Counted from the first letter of the stretch, positions 34,887-43,933 are shown. The stretch: 64,000 bases of DNA from Pedobacter indicus (GCF_003449035.1 NZ_QRGB01000001.1:3162001-3226000), one strand, 5' to 3'. Made by a program: numbers and translations. Notes: a model not told the origin generated them from the sequence alone.

Positions 34887-36953
34887 ATGATATTTAGATC
34901 CCTTATACTTATCGTCATGCTTTTTATTGGCGTAGAAAAGAGTCGAGCAGAATCGACGGTTAGCCAACAAGATAATATGGTGGAGGTTACGTGGCCGATT
35001 GACGAACAAACATTTGGAAAAGTACAGTTTGATTTGTCTCCCGCAAAGCCTCTTTTCAAAACCATTGCCATAGGACAGAATAAGGCATTTCATACGATCT
35101 CCGAGGATCTGGATGCTGCTTTTTTGCTGACGATTGGTAAACGTGACCTTCTTTCCCAAAACCGATGGAATATCTTTTTTGATAGAGTTCCGACAAGACC
35201 TTATGAGACATTTCCGGTTAAACTTGAAAAAGACAGTATTGCTGTTAAATCCGTTGGCAGCCGCACGATCGTAACGATCGGCACGCTGTCTGCAGAACGC
35301 TTCTCTGGAAACCTGGAAATTACCTTTTATCATGGAAGTCCACTCTTTAACGTGGCGGCAGTGATGTCAACCTCTTCTGATGCAGCAGCGATCGTTTATG
35401 ATGCAGGTTTAATTAGCAATACAGAGAAATGGACGGATATTTCTTGGACAACAACGTCTGACCGGTTAGAGTCAAAACCGGTAAACTATTCCGATCCGGC
35501 TAAAAACCTTGCCGTCAAATACCGTACAATAATCGCCAAAGCTAAAGAAGGTGCCCTGGCACTTTTCCCTGCGCCTCATCAATATTTCTATCCGCTTGAT
35601 GAAGCTTTTAACTTGAAGTTCGTCTGGCATGGTGACAAGTACAGAGACTTACTAGATGGTTATGGTATTGGGATCCGACAGGAGTTGGAAGGCGACCATC
35701 GTTTTGTGCCCTGGTTTAACGCTCCTCCTAACACCAGTCAAAGATTAAATTTTTTCTGTCTCATTGATGAAATTGGTGATGTGGAAGCAATGGAAGCTGT
35801 GAAAAAGTTTACAAATGCTGATCGTTATCCAAAAATACCGGGTTTTAAAACGATGTCCAGTCATTTTCATAATGAGTTTATTATGAACGTCGTGCTCGCC
35901 GGAAAACCTATTCCTGAAAAACCGGAGTTTATTGATGTCTTTAAACGTTTGGGCGTGGATATGGTACATCTTGGCGAATTTCATTATACGGCTCATCCCA
36001 AAGGCCCTGATTCTCTTCGCCTCAGAGAACTAAAAGCACTTTTTGAGCAATCCGAACGTCTGTCGGACGAAGAATTTCTGCTCATACCGGGAGAAGAACC
36101 CAATGAGTTTTTTGGAGGCCATTGGATGCAGATATTTCCAACGCCTGTGTACTGGATTATGTCGCGCGGCGACGGGGTTCCATTTGTTGAAGACAAACCC
36201 GGGTTTGGTAAGGTATACCACATCGGCAATAAAGAGGATATGCTCAGGCTACTTGAAGACGAGCGGGGTCTGGCATGGACCGCTCACGCACGAACGAAAG
36301 GATCAGTAAACACACCCGATATATACAATCACGAAGATTTTTTTAAATCAGACCGTTTTATGGGTGCTGCCTGGAAAGCGATGCCCGCTGATCTTTCTGA
36401 ACAACGGTTAGGTTTAAGAGTACTTGATTTGATGGACGACATGAATAATTGGGGCGAAAAAAAGACCGTCATCGCTGAAGCCGATCTATTTACGGTAACA
36501 CAAGAGAATGAGATGTATGCACACATGAACGTCAATTACCTCATGCTCGACCGCATACCCCGTTTTCAGGACGGTTGGCAAGAAGTTGTCGACGCCATGC
36601 AGCAAGGGAAGTTTTTTTCGACTACTGGGGAGGTGCTTATGCATGAATTAAAAATCAATGGAAAACTTTCGGGAGAAACGCTGAGCTTGAATGCAGATGG
36701 GACTGCTGACATCGACCTGAAGCTTAGCTGGACTTTTCCGATGAATTTTGTAGAAATTATTTCAGGGGATGGGGAAAAAGTGTTTCACGAACGAATCGAT
36801 CTAACGAACACGAAAGCGTTTGGAGAAGAAAACTTCGAATTCCGACCTAATTTATCCGGAAGAAAATGGGTTCGTATAGAAGCGTGGGACTGTGCTGTTA
36901 ACGGAGCTTTTAGTCAGACCTTCTACTTGAATTTGAATCAGAAAAAATTATAA
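34887..36953 (+). CDS. Secreted protein with PHP-like (CehA/McbA-type) metallohydrolase features
   Basis: The ATG at 34887 is chosen over a TTG six codons upstream because it directly starts a signal peptide (MIFRSLILIVMLFIGVEKSRA). The protein is about 688 residues. The first 300 are beta-rich without a known motif. From about 320 come putative metal-binding clusters: MSSHFHNEFIM, HLGEFHYTAHP, LLIPGEEPNE and LAWTAHARTKG, arranged like PHP-superfamily secreted hydrolases. A short beta domain ends the chain. It neighbours the esterase-lyase locus divergently. Sugar or phosphate-ester hydrolysis is only inferred. The family call is tentative. Confidence 0.7.
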   Translation: MIFRSLILIVMLFIGVEKSRAESTVSQQDNMVEVTWPIDEQTFGKVQFDLSPAKPLFKTIAIGQNKAFHTISEDLDAAFLLTIGKRDLLSQNRWNIFFDRVPTRPYETFPVKLEKDSIAVKSVGSRTIVTIGTLSAERFSGNLEITFYHGSPLFNVAAVMSTSSDAAAIVYDAGLISNTEKWTDISWTTTSDRLESKPVNYSDPAKNLAVKYRTIIAKAKEGALALFPAPHQYFYPLDEAFNLKFVWHGDKYRDLLDGYGIGIRQELEGDHRFVPWFNAPPNTSQRLNFFCLIDEIGDVEAMEAVKKFTNADRYPKIPGFKTMSSHFHNEFIMNVVLAGKPIPEKPEFIDVFKRLGVDMVHLGEFHYTAHPKGPDSLRLRELKALFEQSERLSDEEFLLIPGEEPNEFFGGHWMQIFPTPVYWIMSRGDGVPFVEDKPGFGKVYHIGNKEDMLRLLEDERGLAWTAHARTKGSVNTPDIYNHEDFFKSDRFMGAAWKAMPADLSEQRLGLRVLDLMDDMNNWGEKKTVIAEADLFTVTQENEMYAHMNVNYLMLDRIPRFQDGWQEVVDAMQQGKFFSTTGEVLMHELKINGKLSGETLSLNADGTADIDLKLSWTFPMNFVEIISGDGEKVFHERIDLTNTKAFGEENFEFRPNLSGRKWVRIEAWDCAVNGAFSQTFYLNLNQKKL

Positions 36954-36960
36954 AAGACCT

Positions 36961-36990
36961 TTTGACACACTAACTATTTTAGTATTTTTG
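36961..36990 (+). promoter_or_regulatory. Promoter before the DnaQ/GIY-YIG gene
   Basis: TTTG (36961-36964), 18 bp, TATTTTTG (36983-36990) fits the Bacteroidota consensus. It lies 18 bp before the TTG start, so the leader is very short. Confidence 0.55.
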
Positions 36991-37008
36991 TTTTCTTAAC
37001 CTTTAAAA

Positions 37009-38412
37009 TTGCCTCATTTGGCTAAAAAAGAAAACATAGAATATGCGATTGTGGATATAGAGACCACAGGTGGTTATGCTAGCGGCAGCGGTATAACTGA
37101 AATCGCCATATTAATTCATGATGGTGAACGGGTTACGCAGCGTTTCGAGCAGTTGCTTGATCCACAGAAACCTATTCCATTACACATTCAAGCATTGACG
37201 GGTATAGACGATGCAATGGTTGCCGGTTGCCCTACCTTTGCTGATGTTGCTGAAGAAATACATAAGCTACTCGATAACAAAGTATTTGTCGCGCATAACG
37301 TTAATTTTGATTATTCGTTTATACGCCATCATCTTTCGGAAGCGGGACTGGAATGGTCGGCCCACAAGCTCTGCACAGTTCGCATGGCCAGAAAAATAAG
37401 ACCAGGCCTCCGCTCCTATAGTCTTGGAAGGCTGTGCGACGCACTCAAATTACCAATCGATAACCGTCATCGTGCTGGAGGTGATGCTGATGCTACAGCT
37501 ATTCTATTTCGCAGATTACTGGAGTGGGATCATCAGGGCATTATCAGCGAGATGCTGAAAGCACGATCTGCCGAGCAGCGCTTGCCACCCAACTTGCCAA
37601 GAAAATATTTTGAAGATCTGCCTAGCGGGCCAGGGGTATATTACTTTCGCAACCGGCAGGGCAAAGCGATCTATGTTGGAAAGGCTGTAAATCTGAAAAA
37701 GCGTGTGGCGTCTCATTTTACTGGGAATACGCCAAACCCTCAGCGACAGCATTTTCTGAGGGATATTTATTCTATTACATATGAAGTTTGCGGAACGGAG
37801 CTTATGGCTTTTTTATTCGAATGTATCGAAATAAAGCGACTGTGGCCCCTTTACAATCGTGCTCTTAAACGTTTTGAACCTAAATTCGCACTCTACTCGT
37901 ATGAAGATCAAAATGGCTACTTGCGACTGGCTGTAGGCAAAAAGCTTAAGCAGCAAAGTTGCCTGCAATCCTATAATCGTGCTATAGACGCTGTGACTCA
38001 GCTCAACACCTTAATACATGATTTTGATCTGGATCGGAAACTTTGTGTATTTGGGTTGCAAAACCACCCTTATCAATTAAGTATAATCCAGGAAAAGGGT
38101 GCACCGTCATGCTCTGTTGATATACACAACGAAAGGGTCATGCAGGCTGTGACCAGCCTGCAGCATAACGAAGACTGTTACGCCATAATTGATAAAGGTC
38201 GTAATGAAGATGAAAAAAGTTGTATTTGGGTTGAAAACGGTCAGTTTCACAGCATGGGTTATATCTCAAATGAAACGGATCTCCGTGATCTAAGTGATAT
38301 CCGTGACAGTCTCTCGCGTTATCCATCAAACCACTACATGATGCAGCTGATTCAGTCTTTTGTTAATAAATATCCTTGGAAGGTAAAAACCGGATTGGCT
38401 GATCATATTTAA
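37009..38412 (+). CDS. DnaQ-like 3'-5' exonuclease fused to a UvrC-type GIY-YIG nuclease
   Basis: The 467 residues hold an N-terminal DEDDh exonuclease (about 12-175: VDIETTGG, HNVNFDYSFIRHH, HRAGGDADAT) and a central GIY-YIG domain (about 200-285: GPGVYYFRNRQGKAIYVGKA, then NLKKRVASHF). The C-terminal part of about 180 residues is unassigned. The architecture is that of epsilon-UvrC-like (Cho-type) fusions found in Bacteroidota and actinobacteria, expected to incise and trim damaged DNA. No ATG is available near the start; TTG at 37009 or TTG at 37018 must be used. It stands alone. Confidence 0.9.
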   Translation: MPHLAKKENIEYAIVDIETTGGYASGSGITEIAILIHDGERVTQRFEQLLDPQKPIPLHIQALTGIDDAMVAGCPTFADVAEEIHKLLDNKVFVAHNVNFDYSFIRHHLSEAGLEWSAHKLCTVRMARKIRPGLRSYSLGRLCDALKLPIDNRHRAGGDADATAILFRRLLEWDHQGIISEMLKARSAEQRLPPNLPRKYFEDLPSGPGVYYFRNRQGKAIYVGKAVNLKKRVASHFTGNTPNPQRQHFLRDIYSITYEVCGTELMAFLFECIEIKRLWPLYNRALKRFEPKFALYSYEDQNGYLRLAVGKKLKQQSCLQSYNRAIDAVTQLNTLIHDFDLDRKLCVFGLQNHPYQLSIIQEKGAPSCSVDIHNERVMQAVTSLQHNEDCYAIIDKGRNEDEKSCIWVENGQFHSMGYISNETDLRDLSDIRDSLSRYPSNHYMMQLIQSFVNKYPWKVKTGLADHI

Positions 38413-38562
38413 AGTCGAATTACTTGAATAGACAGGAAACGATCATTCTTCATTCGTTAAAATTTAACAACCAAATTTAAGATAAAATTAACATAACAAT
38501 CGCTCAATGAAGATGTTATAATAGAAAAAAGAACCCCATTGTTAAATTTAATCTTTTCAATT

Positions 38563-39009
38563 ATGGCAAAAGTTCATGCGTATTTAAACTTTAATGGGAA
38601 CTGTGCTGAAGCATTCAGTTTCTACGAGAAAGTATTTAAAACTGAAAATCTGGGCATACATCGCTATGGTGATATGCCAAGTGAGCCCGGCGACCCGGAA
38701 CTTCCTGAAGGTACGGGCGACTTGGTCATGCATACCGCTATCAATATCAATGATGACACTATGCTGATGGGGTCGGATATCATCGAGCAGTTCAGTGAGC
38801 TCCCGACAGAAGGGACGCGCAGTTACATTATGCTGGACACTGATTCTGCCGATGAAGCAAAAGAACTTTACGGCTCTTTGTCAGAAAACGCAAAAAAGAT
38901 TGAGATGGAATTAGCTGAATCTTTCTTTGCTGAACAATTTGCTTCTTTTATCGATCAATTCGGTGTTTGTTGGATGATCATTTACGAAGGTGACAAGAGG
39001 ATGGCTTAG
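38563..39009 (+). CDS. VOC-superfamily (PhnB-like) protein
   Basis: The ATG at 38563 begins MAKVHAYLNFNGNCAEAFSF, the usual start of PhnB/YjdN-like VOC proteins. The 148 residues contain two paired beta-alpha-beta-beta-beta units, with HTAININDDTMLMGSD and FAEQFASFIDQFGVCWMI. The members' reactions are mostly unknown, although the fold supports glyoxalase or dioxygenase chemistry. An upstream TTG start would add only eight residues. A 40-bp perfect palindrome follows and ends the transcript. Confidence 0.88.
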   Translation: MAKVHAYLNFNGNCAEAFSFYEKVFKTENLGIHRYGDMPSEPGDPELPEGTGDLVMHTAININDDTMLMGSDIIEQFSELPTEGTRSYIMLDTDSADEAKELYGSLSENAKKIEMELAESFFAEQFASFIDQFGVCWMIIYEGDKRMA

Positions 39010-39015
39010 TCTACA

Positions 39016-39055
39016 TTATAAGGATTCTCGAAATTAATTTCGAGAATCCTTATAA
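39016..39055. terminator. 40-bp perfect palindrome, bidirectional terminator
   Basis: Arms 39016-39035 (TTATAAGGATTCTCGAAATT) and 39036-39055 are exact reverse complements without spacer. It fills the gap between the convergent VOC and propeller-YHS genes, and the A/T-rich ends give U-runs in both directions. Confidence 0.8.
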
Positions 39056-39056
39056 A

Positions 39057-40472
39057 TTAAATAGAAGTCTTATTCTTCTCTAAAAATTGCTTTTTACATA
39101 GCTCTCCACAGAAGCCCAGCCTTTTTCCATTATGTTCCACGGTGTTCTGGATCTTCGTTTTACTGCCGATGTGCATACCACAAACCGGATCGGTTTCTGA
39201 TGATAATTCAACGTGGATTTCGCTCCCTACATTCAATGCCAATGAACGGGGTTCTTCAGCGCGATCGCTAATTACAGCTGTGTTGACCGATGTATAATAA
39301 ACTTTACCGTCATCTGACCAGGCGACCAAGACACTCTCATTATCCAATTCCTGTATCACCGGATAGGAAGCATGGCTCTTTTCCTGGGTAACTTCCTTTT
39401 GGAAGATTCCATGATCATTGATTTTGTTTAAAACGATCTTACTGAACATCGAACCATCTTGTTGGTAATTTTTGTTAAAAGCCGCTACACGCGTACCGTC
39501 TGACACAAGACAGAGTTGCACAAAACGGCCGTCTACATCTAAGCAACGCTTTGCTGACATATGATTATTTTGGTCAAGCTCCGCATAAAAGACTCCATTC
39601 TGCTGAGAACCGGTATACCATGCTACGTAGCTTGTTCCTTCTTTACTAACCACTGAGGGGCCGTTATGGGGACAGCCTTCTACCACCCATTGATCGTTAC
39701 TGAACGGGATGGGGTCTTCAAAAGCATCACCGTAATTTGATGATTTACTAACAGAAATATCTCTGACCGAACCGGGTAATATATCACGATAAACTACGCT
39801 TATGTTGCCTTCGCCATCATCGCTGATGGCTGTCCGACAACATTGACAAGCATAAGGTTCAAGCACCGCGGCTTCACTGAACCCGCCACCGCCTTCGGTT
39901 TTAGCAAATTTAACCGGCCGACCTTTGTCTGAATGAACCGGATCGCTGTCCAACCAGGACACACCCACTTCACCATCTCCTAAGCGGAGGATATTGGCAA
40001 ATGACCGGGATCCCACGAGGCTTTCTTTACTTTGCACGGGCTTCGGGTCAGTCCAGGTACCCCCCTTATCATGAGAAAGTGTGTAGATCAAATCGCTCAA
40101 TCCGAAACGACTGTTTTCGACTGGAACATTGGTTTCATAAAGGGCGATCATAGTCCCATTACCTTTAAATGCGATCTTGGGCATACCTTCTTCATGAATA
40201 CTCGTGTTGGAAGCTATAGGAATCAATTTACTGGAACCGAATTTCTTTTCTTCCGCAATCCAATTAGCAAAATAGAAATAGTGATTATCAGCGCTATCGG
40301 TTTCGACCCAGCTAATAACCGGATTATTCTTTTCATCCGTTGTTAAAAACACGCAGGATGCCTTGTTCGAGACGGCGGAAAGAAGAGTTGATTCTTCTTC
40401 CCTGTTTGGGGGCACGTATGTACATGATTGAAACACAAACAAAAGGAGACATATTATGAGAATATTTTTCAT
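39057..40472 (-). CDS. Lipoprotein with BNR/sialidase-like propeller and C-terminal YHS domain
   Basis: The 471 residues start with a lipoprotein signal (VFQSC, Cys17). A six-bladed exo-sialidase-like propeller follows with Asp-box-type repeats (LSHDKGGTWTDPKP, SKSSNYGDAFEDP). Residues about 425-471 are a YHS domain (DPVCGMHIG ... GFCGELCKKQF) with its metal-binding cysteines. YHS domains are known to bind copper and zinc; propellers of this kind often bind ligands without sialidase activity. A CQCCR cluster lies in the propeller. It is 14 bp after the receptor gene of the same operon, giving a copper-handling context. Confidence 0.8.
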   Translation of the reverse strand: MKNILIICLLLFVFQSCTYVPPNREEESTLLSAVSNKASCVFLTTDEKNNPVISWVETDSADNHYFYFANWIAEEKKFGSSKLIPIASNTSIHEEGMPKIAFKGNGTMIALYETNVPVENSRFGLSDLIYTLSHDKGGTWTDPKPVQSKESLVGSRSFANILRLGDGEVGVSWLDSDPVHSDKGRPVKFAKTEGGGGFSEAAVLEPYACQCCRTAISDDGEGNISVVYRDILPGSVRDISVSKSSNYGDAFEDPIPFSNDQWVVEGCPHNGPSVVSKEGTSYVAWYTGSQQNGVFYAELDQNNHMSAKRCLDVDGRFVQLCLVSDGTRVAAFNKNYQQDGSMFSKIVLNKINDHGIFQKEVTQEKSHASYPVIQELDNESVLVAWSDDGKVYYTSVNTAVISDRAEEPRSLALNVGSEIHVELSSETDPVCGMHIGSKTKIQNTVEHNGKRLGFCGELCKKQFLEKNKTSI

Positions 40473-40486
40473 TTGATCGATCTTTT

Positions 40487-42796
40487 CTAGAGGTTAAATA
40501 AATATTTTAAATTAAGACCAGCGTAAAAATTCCGTTCAGGTGAGGGATTGAAATAAGCTGCTCCGCCATTCCCGTAGGAAATTGCGTTCAGCGCATTCAT
40601 CGAACTGTATCGTTCGTCACTTAAATTATTAACACCTGCATATAGATCTAACGCGAACGATTTTGCTAACTGCTTTTTAAAGCCCAATTTGGCGTTCATC
40701 ACTTGATATGATGGATTGTAATCACTATTGGCATCGTTTAATGGGAGACGGTCGTTAAAAAAATAATTTCCGGAGAAATAAATTCCGTATTTACTCTCCA
40801 CATTTATTCCGGCATTCATCACCCAAGGAGCAATACCCGTGAGTTCGTTCCCGTCGTAAGCGACCTTAACTTCTCCGTCAGCATCCAGTACTTTGTAATC
40901 CTGAAATTGAAAGTCAGAATAGGTGACGGCAGCATAAGGCCGTAATAGAGTAATCGTTTTACCATCATCCTGATGAATGGCCAGATATGATAAAGCTAGT
41001 TCGACACCACCGTGACTGGTACGACCCGCATTGTGGTAAACAGTAATCCCTTGCTCAACAGACTGGGCAATCAATTCCCCTTTCATATCCATCTTAAAGA
41101 GTGCCAGATCATAAGAGAGTCTGGATTTTAACAAATTACCTTTTGCATTAATTTCATAGTTAACAGCTTTTTCTGCCTGCAAATCCCGATTGATCGAGCC
41201 ATCTACATTTTTTATCTCAGACCCTGATGGAGGTGAAAAGCCTGAACTTACACTTCCGTGAATAGAAAGTGCTTCCCCAACATGATGGCTCAAAGCAATA
41301 CGCGGTGACGCCTGAGCTTTAAACTTTTTAACGCCACTCTGTTCGGGAATAAGGTAATCCGTCGCATCATAAGTTAATCCATTATAACTTAAGCCTAAAG
41401 CGAGATCTGTGTTCGGCCCCAATGACGTTTCAGACTGGTAGAAAAGTGAATAAACTATATTTTCTGTGTCTGTGTTATTATTGATAGCTCCCTCCACCCC
41501 TTGATTATTTACATAGCGCGTACCTTTGGAATTTGCCTGATTAAATTCGGCACCGACTGTAAAAACAGTCGGGAATAATTTAAAACGAGGGTTGTAGTTA
41601 AACTTAGTACGCCCTCCAAAACTTTGATAATAGTTCCGCAGATATGCATAAGCTAACGGATGATCGAGATCGTAGAAATAGGTAAATACACTGGTGCTAT
41701 TCGTCAACTGATCATTAAAACGATATTGCTGTCCGATGCCAACGCGAGTCCAGTTTTGATACCTTCCGGCCTGTTTGTCAAGGTTGGATGGGCTCGCTTG
41801 CTGCCTATCCTCGTTCATTTGACTTTGCGTCAATGCGCCGGGAATTTGGGTATGTTGGGTAGTACGACTCAGTAATAAAGTAACGATCTGCTTATCTGAT
41901 GGAAAAAACTGAAAGTTACCTGTCAGAAAACGTCGCATATCGTTGTTATGTTCGCGATAGCCGTCAAACTGTTGCCAGCCGTAAGAGACATAACTATTTA
42001 CCTTATCCCCCCCATTTCGATACGTCGCTGCTACACGTGCTAAGCCATAGGAACCAAGCAAACTCGAAAGCTCCATACTACGTTCTTGATAAGGCGATCG
42101 TTGCAGTTTAAAGTTGATGACACCTCCGGTTCCTCCTCCGTAAATACTGGAGGCAGGCCCTTTAATGATTTGAGCCTGACCGATACCATTGACATCCAAG
42201 GCTTCGATCCGAGTGGTACCGTCTGGCTCTGTTACGGGAATATCATTCACATATATCTTGATATTTCGAATACCGTAAGAAGAACGCACACCATTTCCAC
42301 GGATAGATATCCGGGCTTCTGAAAGCGTACTCTGATCCATTTGTACACCCGGTACGCTATTAAATGAAGATTGTAACGACACGCCACTGCCTTGCCTTAT
42401 CTGATCGCCAGTAATAAGCGCTACAGCTCCGGCGGTTTCTTTGTTGGTTTTGTTACCACCATAGGCAGTTACCCGGACAGCATTCAGAGATACCGTGCTG
42501 GGCTCAAGTTGTATGTTAAGATGCTCATCTTTCTTATAAGAAACGACCTGGGGCTTATACCCTATGAGCGAAACTCGTAAGGAACCTTGATTATCAGTGC
42601 CCTTGATCGAAAATTGGCCAGTTTCATCAGACTGAGTCTTCGAATTGCCGTTTTCTGTTTCAATGGAAACTCCTTGCAACAATTGTTGCGATTGAAGGTC
42701 ATAGACTGTCCCTGAGATAACATGTTCTTGCGCGTTGACATTTATGTTAAAAGCAGCGAGAATCATGATAGATAGAAAATATTTTATTAATTTCAT
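40487..42796 (-). CDS. TonB-dependent receptor, probable copper receptor (OprC/NosA-like context)
   Basis: The ATG at 42796 starts the signal peptide MKLIKYFLSIMILAAFNINV; an upstream start at 42859 would add an unlikely prefix and run into the hairpin. The 769-residue protein has a carboxypeptidase-D-like domain (ISGTVYDLQSQQLLQGVSIE), a plug (YGIRNIKIYVNDIPVTEPDG, QIIKGPASSIYGGGTGGVI) and a barrel ending YLFNL. Copper specificity is inferred from the partners, a Cys-rich membrane peptide upstream and a YHS-domain lipoprotein downstream. Receptor sequence alone would also allow siderophores or vitamins. Confidence 0.88.
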   Translation of the reverse strand: MKLIKYFLSIMILAAFNINVNAQEHVISGTVYDLQSQQLLQGVSIETENGNSKTQSDETGQFSIKGTDNQGSLRVSLIGYKPQVVSYKKDEHLNIQLEPSTVSLNAVRVTAYGGNKTNKETAGAVALITGDQIRQGSGVSLQSSFNSVPGVQMDQSTLSEARISIRGNGVRSSYGIRNIKIYVNDIPVTEPDGTTRIEALDVNGIGQAQIIKGPASSIYGGGTGGVINFKLQRSPYQERSMELSSLLGSYGLARVAATYRNGGDKVNSYVSYGWQQFDGYREHNNDMRRFLTGNFQFFPSDKQIVTLLLSRTTQHTQIPGALTQSQMNEDRQQASPSNLDKQAGRYQNWTRVGIGQQYRFNDQLTNSTSVFTYFYDLDHPLAYAYLRNYYQSFGGRTKFNYNPRFKLFPTVFTVGAEFNQANSKGTRYVNNQGVEGAINNNTDTENIVYSLFYQSETSLGPNTDLALGLSYNGLTYDATDYLIPEQSGVKKFKAQASPRIALSHHVGEALSIHGSVSSGFSPPSGSEIKNVDGSINRDLQAEKAVNYEINAKGNLLKSRLSYDLALFKMDMKGELIAQSVEQGITVYHNAGRTSHGGVELALSYLAIHQDDGKTITLLRPYAAVTYSDFQFQDYKVLDADGEVKVAYDGNELTGIAPWVMNAGINVESKYGIYFSGNYFFNDRLPLNDANSDYNPSYQVMNAKLGFKKQLAKSFALDLYAGVNNLSDERYSSMNALNAISYGNGGAAYFNPSPERNFYAGLNLKYLFNL

Positions 42797-42838
42797 AAAT
42801 ACATTTTTTGGAAGGAAATATCCTTTCACAATTATTTT

Positions 42839-42864
42839 GAAGCATGTGTGCCAGCACATGCTTC
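42839..42864. repeat. Hairpin between the Cys-rich peptide and receptor genes
   Basis: GAAGCATGTG and CACATGCTTC are perfect 10-bp arms around TGCCAG. On the plus strand seven T follow, so it would terminate transcripts running against the operon; on the minus strand it sits in the leader of the receptor gene. Confidence 0.6.
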
Positions 42865-42966
42865 TTTTTTTAGAAAAAACGATTAATTAAATAGACAGCA
42901 ATGTTCACTACAGAACAGAGCCGATCCATGAGAATGAATGTATTCCCAAAAAGAAATGAATAAATA

Positions 42967-43350
42967 TTATACCATGGGAGGTCTAAAGATCGAATGTGGA
43001 CGATCAATGGTCTTCGGATCCGGAAGTATTGAAAAATCCGACTTCTCTGTATCTTGCGTCAGAAAGATTACAAAAGATAATTCCTGAGATAGGAAATATT
43101 TATTGTTATTTTCTAGATTTCGTTGCGGGTTGCTTTGATCTTTCTGGTCTTCCTTTTCTAGCTTTTTCATTAATTGACACTGACCATCACAGTGCATTTC
43201 AACCAGTGCTTTATTTTCGCAATTGATCGCGTAGCTTTCTGTGTTTACATAGTAATCACTAATAATCAGTACCCGAGTAAATGACTGGATAAAAAGGGCC
43301 ACAAGCAAAATGGCTACCCCTAAGTGACGATATGTTATAAACCGTGTCAA
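42967..43350 (-). CDS. Small Cys-rich membrane-anchored protein, first gene of the copper operon
   Basis: The 127-residue protein has a single N-terminal membrane helix (GVAILLVALFIQSF). A periplasmic part follows with the motif NCENKALVEMHCDGQC (Cys44, Cys54, Cys58) and a Lys/Glu-rich coil, then a polar tail. The same peptide type (CENK...C.G.C.L) precedes copper-related receptors in Bacteroidota, as I recall. The three cysteines are a plausible metal site. Translation must start at TTG (43350), since no ATG or GTG is in reach, and the promoter is immediately upstream, so the leader is only about ten bases. Confidence 0.75.
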   Translation of the reverse strand: MTRFITYRHLGVAILLVALFIQSFTRVLIISDYYVNTESYAINCENKALVEMHCDGQCQLMKKLEKEDQKDQSNPQRNLENNNKYFLSQELSFVIFLTQDTEKSDFSILPDPKTIDRPHSIFRPPMV

Positions 43351-43397
43351 CGAAAAAGACGTTGAACAAAACTAAATCATATCCGTCATAAAACAAA
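43347..43397 (-). promoter_or_regulatory. Promoter of the copper operon with inverted repeat at the start site
   Basis: Minus-strand TTTG (43397 to 43394), 19 bp, TAGTTTTG (43374 to 43367) is an ideal promoter. TCAACG-AAAAAGA-CGTTGA (43347-43365) lies across the expected start of transcription and the TTG codon, a likely operator position. Confidence 0.6.
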
Positions 43398-43508
43398 ATC
43401 AACGCCGTAATATCAAGAAAAAAAAGAGCCGCATTTTCATGCAGCTCTTCATTATTAACCTCCGAAGCATCGCGGAAACCGGAGGTTCTCCCACAAGCAC
43501 AAAACGTG

Positions 43509-43825
43509 TTATGAAACTGAGTAGCCGCCGTCTACGGGTAATTGTACCTGTAATGAAGGAAGCAGCCGGCGAAGCAAAGAACGCCACTACCTGACCAATT
43601 TCCGAAGGTTCGCCATAACGATTAAATGGCGTTCGGGCGAGGATTCCCGCACCAAACGTTTCTTTTAAAGGTTCAAGCAAAGGGGTGTCGATCCAACCCG
43701 GTGCAACTGCATTTACGCGAATACCGTCTCTTGCATATGCAATTGCCAATGATTTGGTAAGTTGGTCAATCCCACCTTTACTTGCGCTGTAAGCGACGTT
43801 CTTTTTTAAATTTTTCCTGGTTCAT
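43509..43825 (-). pseudogene. Short-chain dehydrogenase/reductase with internal deletion and frameshift
   Basis: The start codon (43825) and eight codons (MNQEKFKK) remain and are joined directly to the catalytic region AYSASKGGIDQLTKSLA, so about 130 codons with the nucleotide-binding site are deleted. The rest of the SDR (GIRVNAVAPGWIDTPLL, RYGEPSEIGQVVAFFASPAA) follows. A frameshift near 43530 then puts the normal ending (LPVDGGYSVS) out of frame up to TAA at 43511. The gene is dead. It is divergent from an AraC-type gene that is also damaged. Confidence 0.85.
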
Positions 43826-43933
43826 TATATCTAATATTTAATTTGTGAATTAATGTGTTCTCTTAATTTCCTATTAAAAGAATCCTTGTTTTTTCTTATC
43901 GTAAGAGATGAGCATATTCTTTGTCTGGCGGTA

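Noticed and set aside
28427-36953. Canonical SusC/SusD polysaccharide utilization locus
   Set aside because: No SusD-like lipoprotein or SusC receptor lies among these genes; the receptors elsewhere are of metal or siderophore type.
39057-40472. True exo-sialidase
   Set aside because: The propeller shows Asp-box-like repeats, but I cannot see the full Arg triad or the sialidase N-terminal RIP motif, and the gene context is metal uptake.
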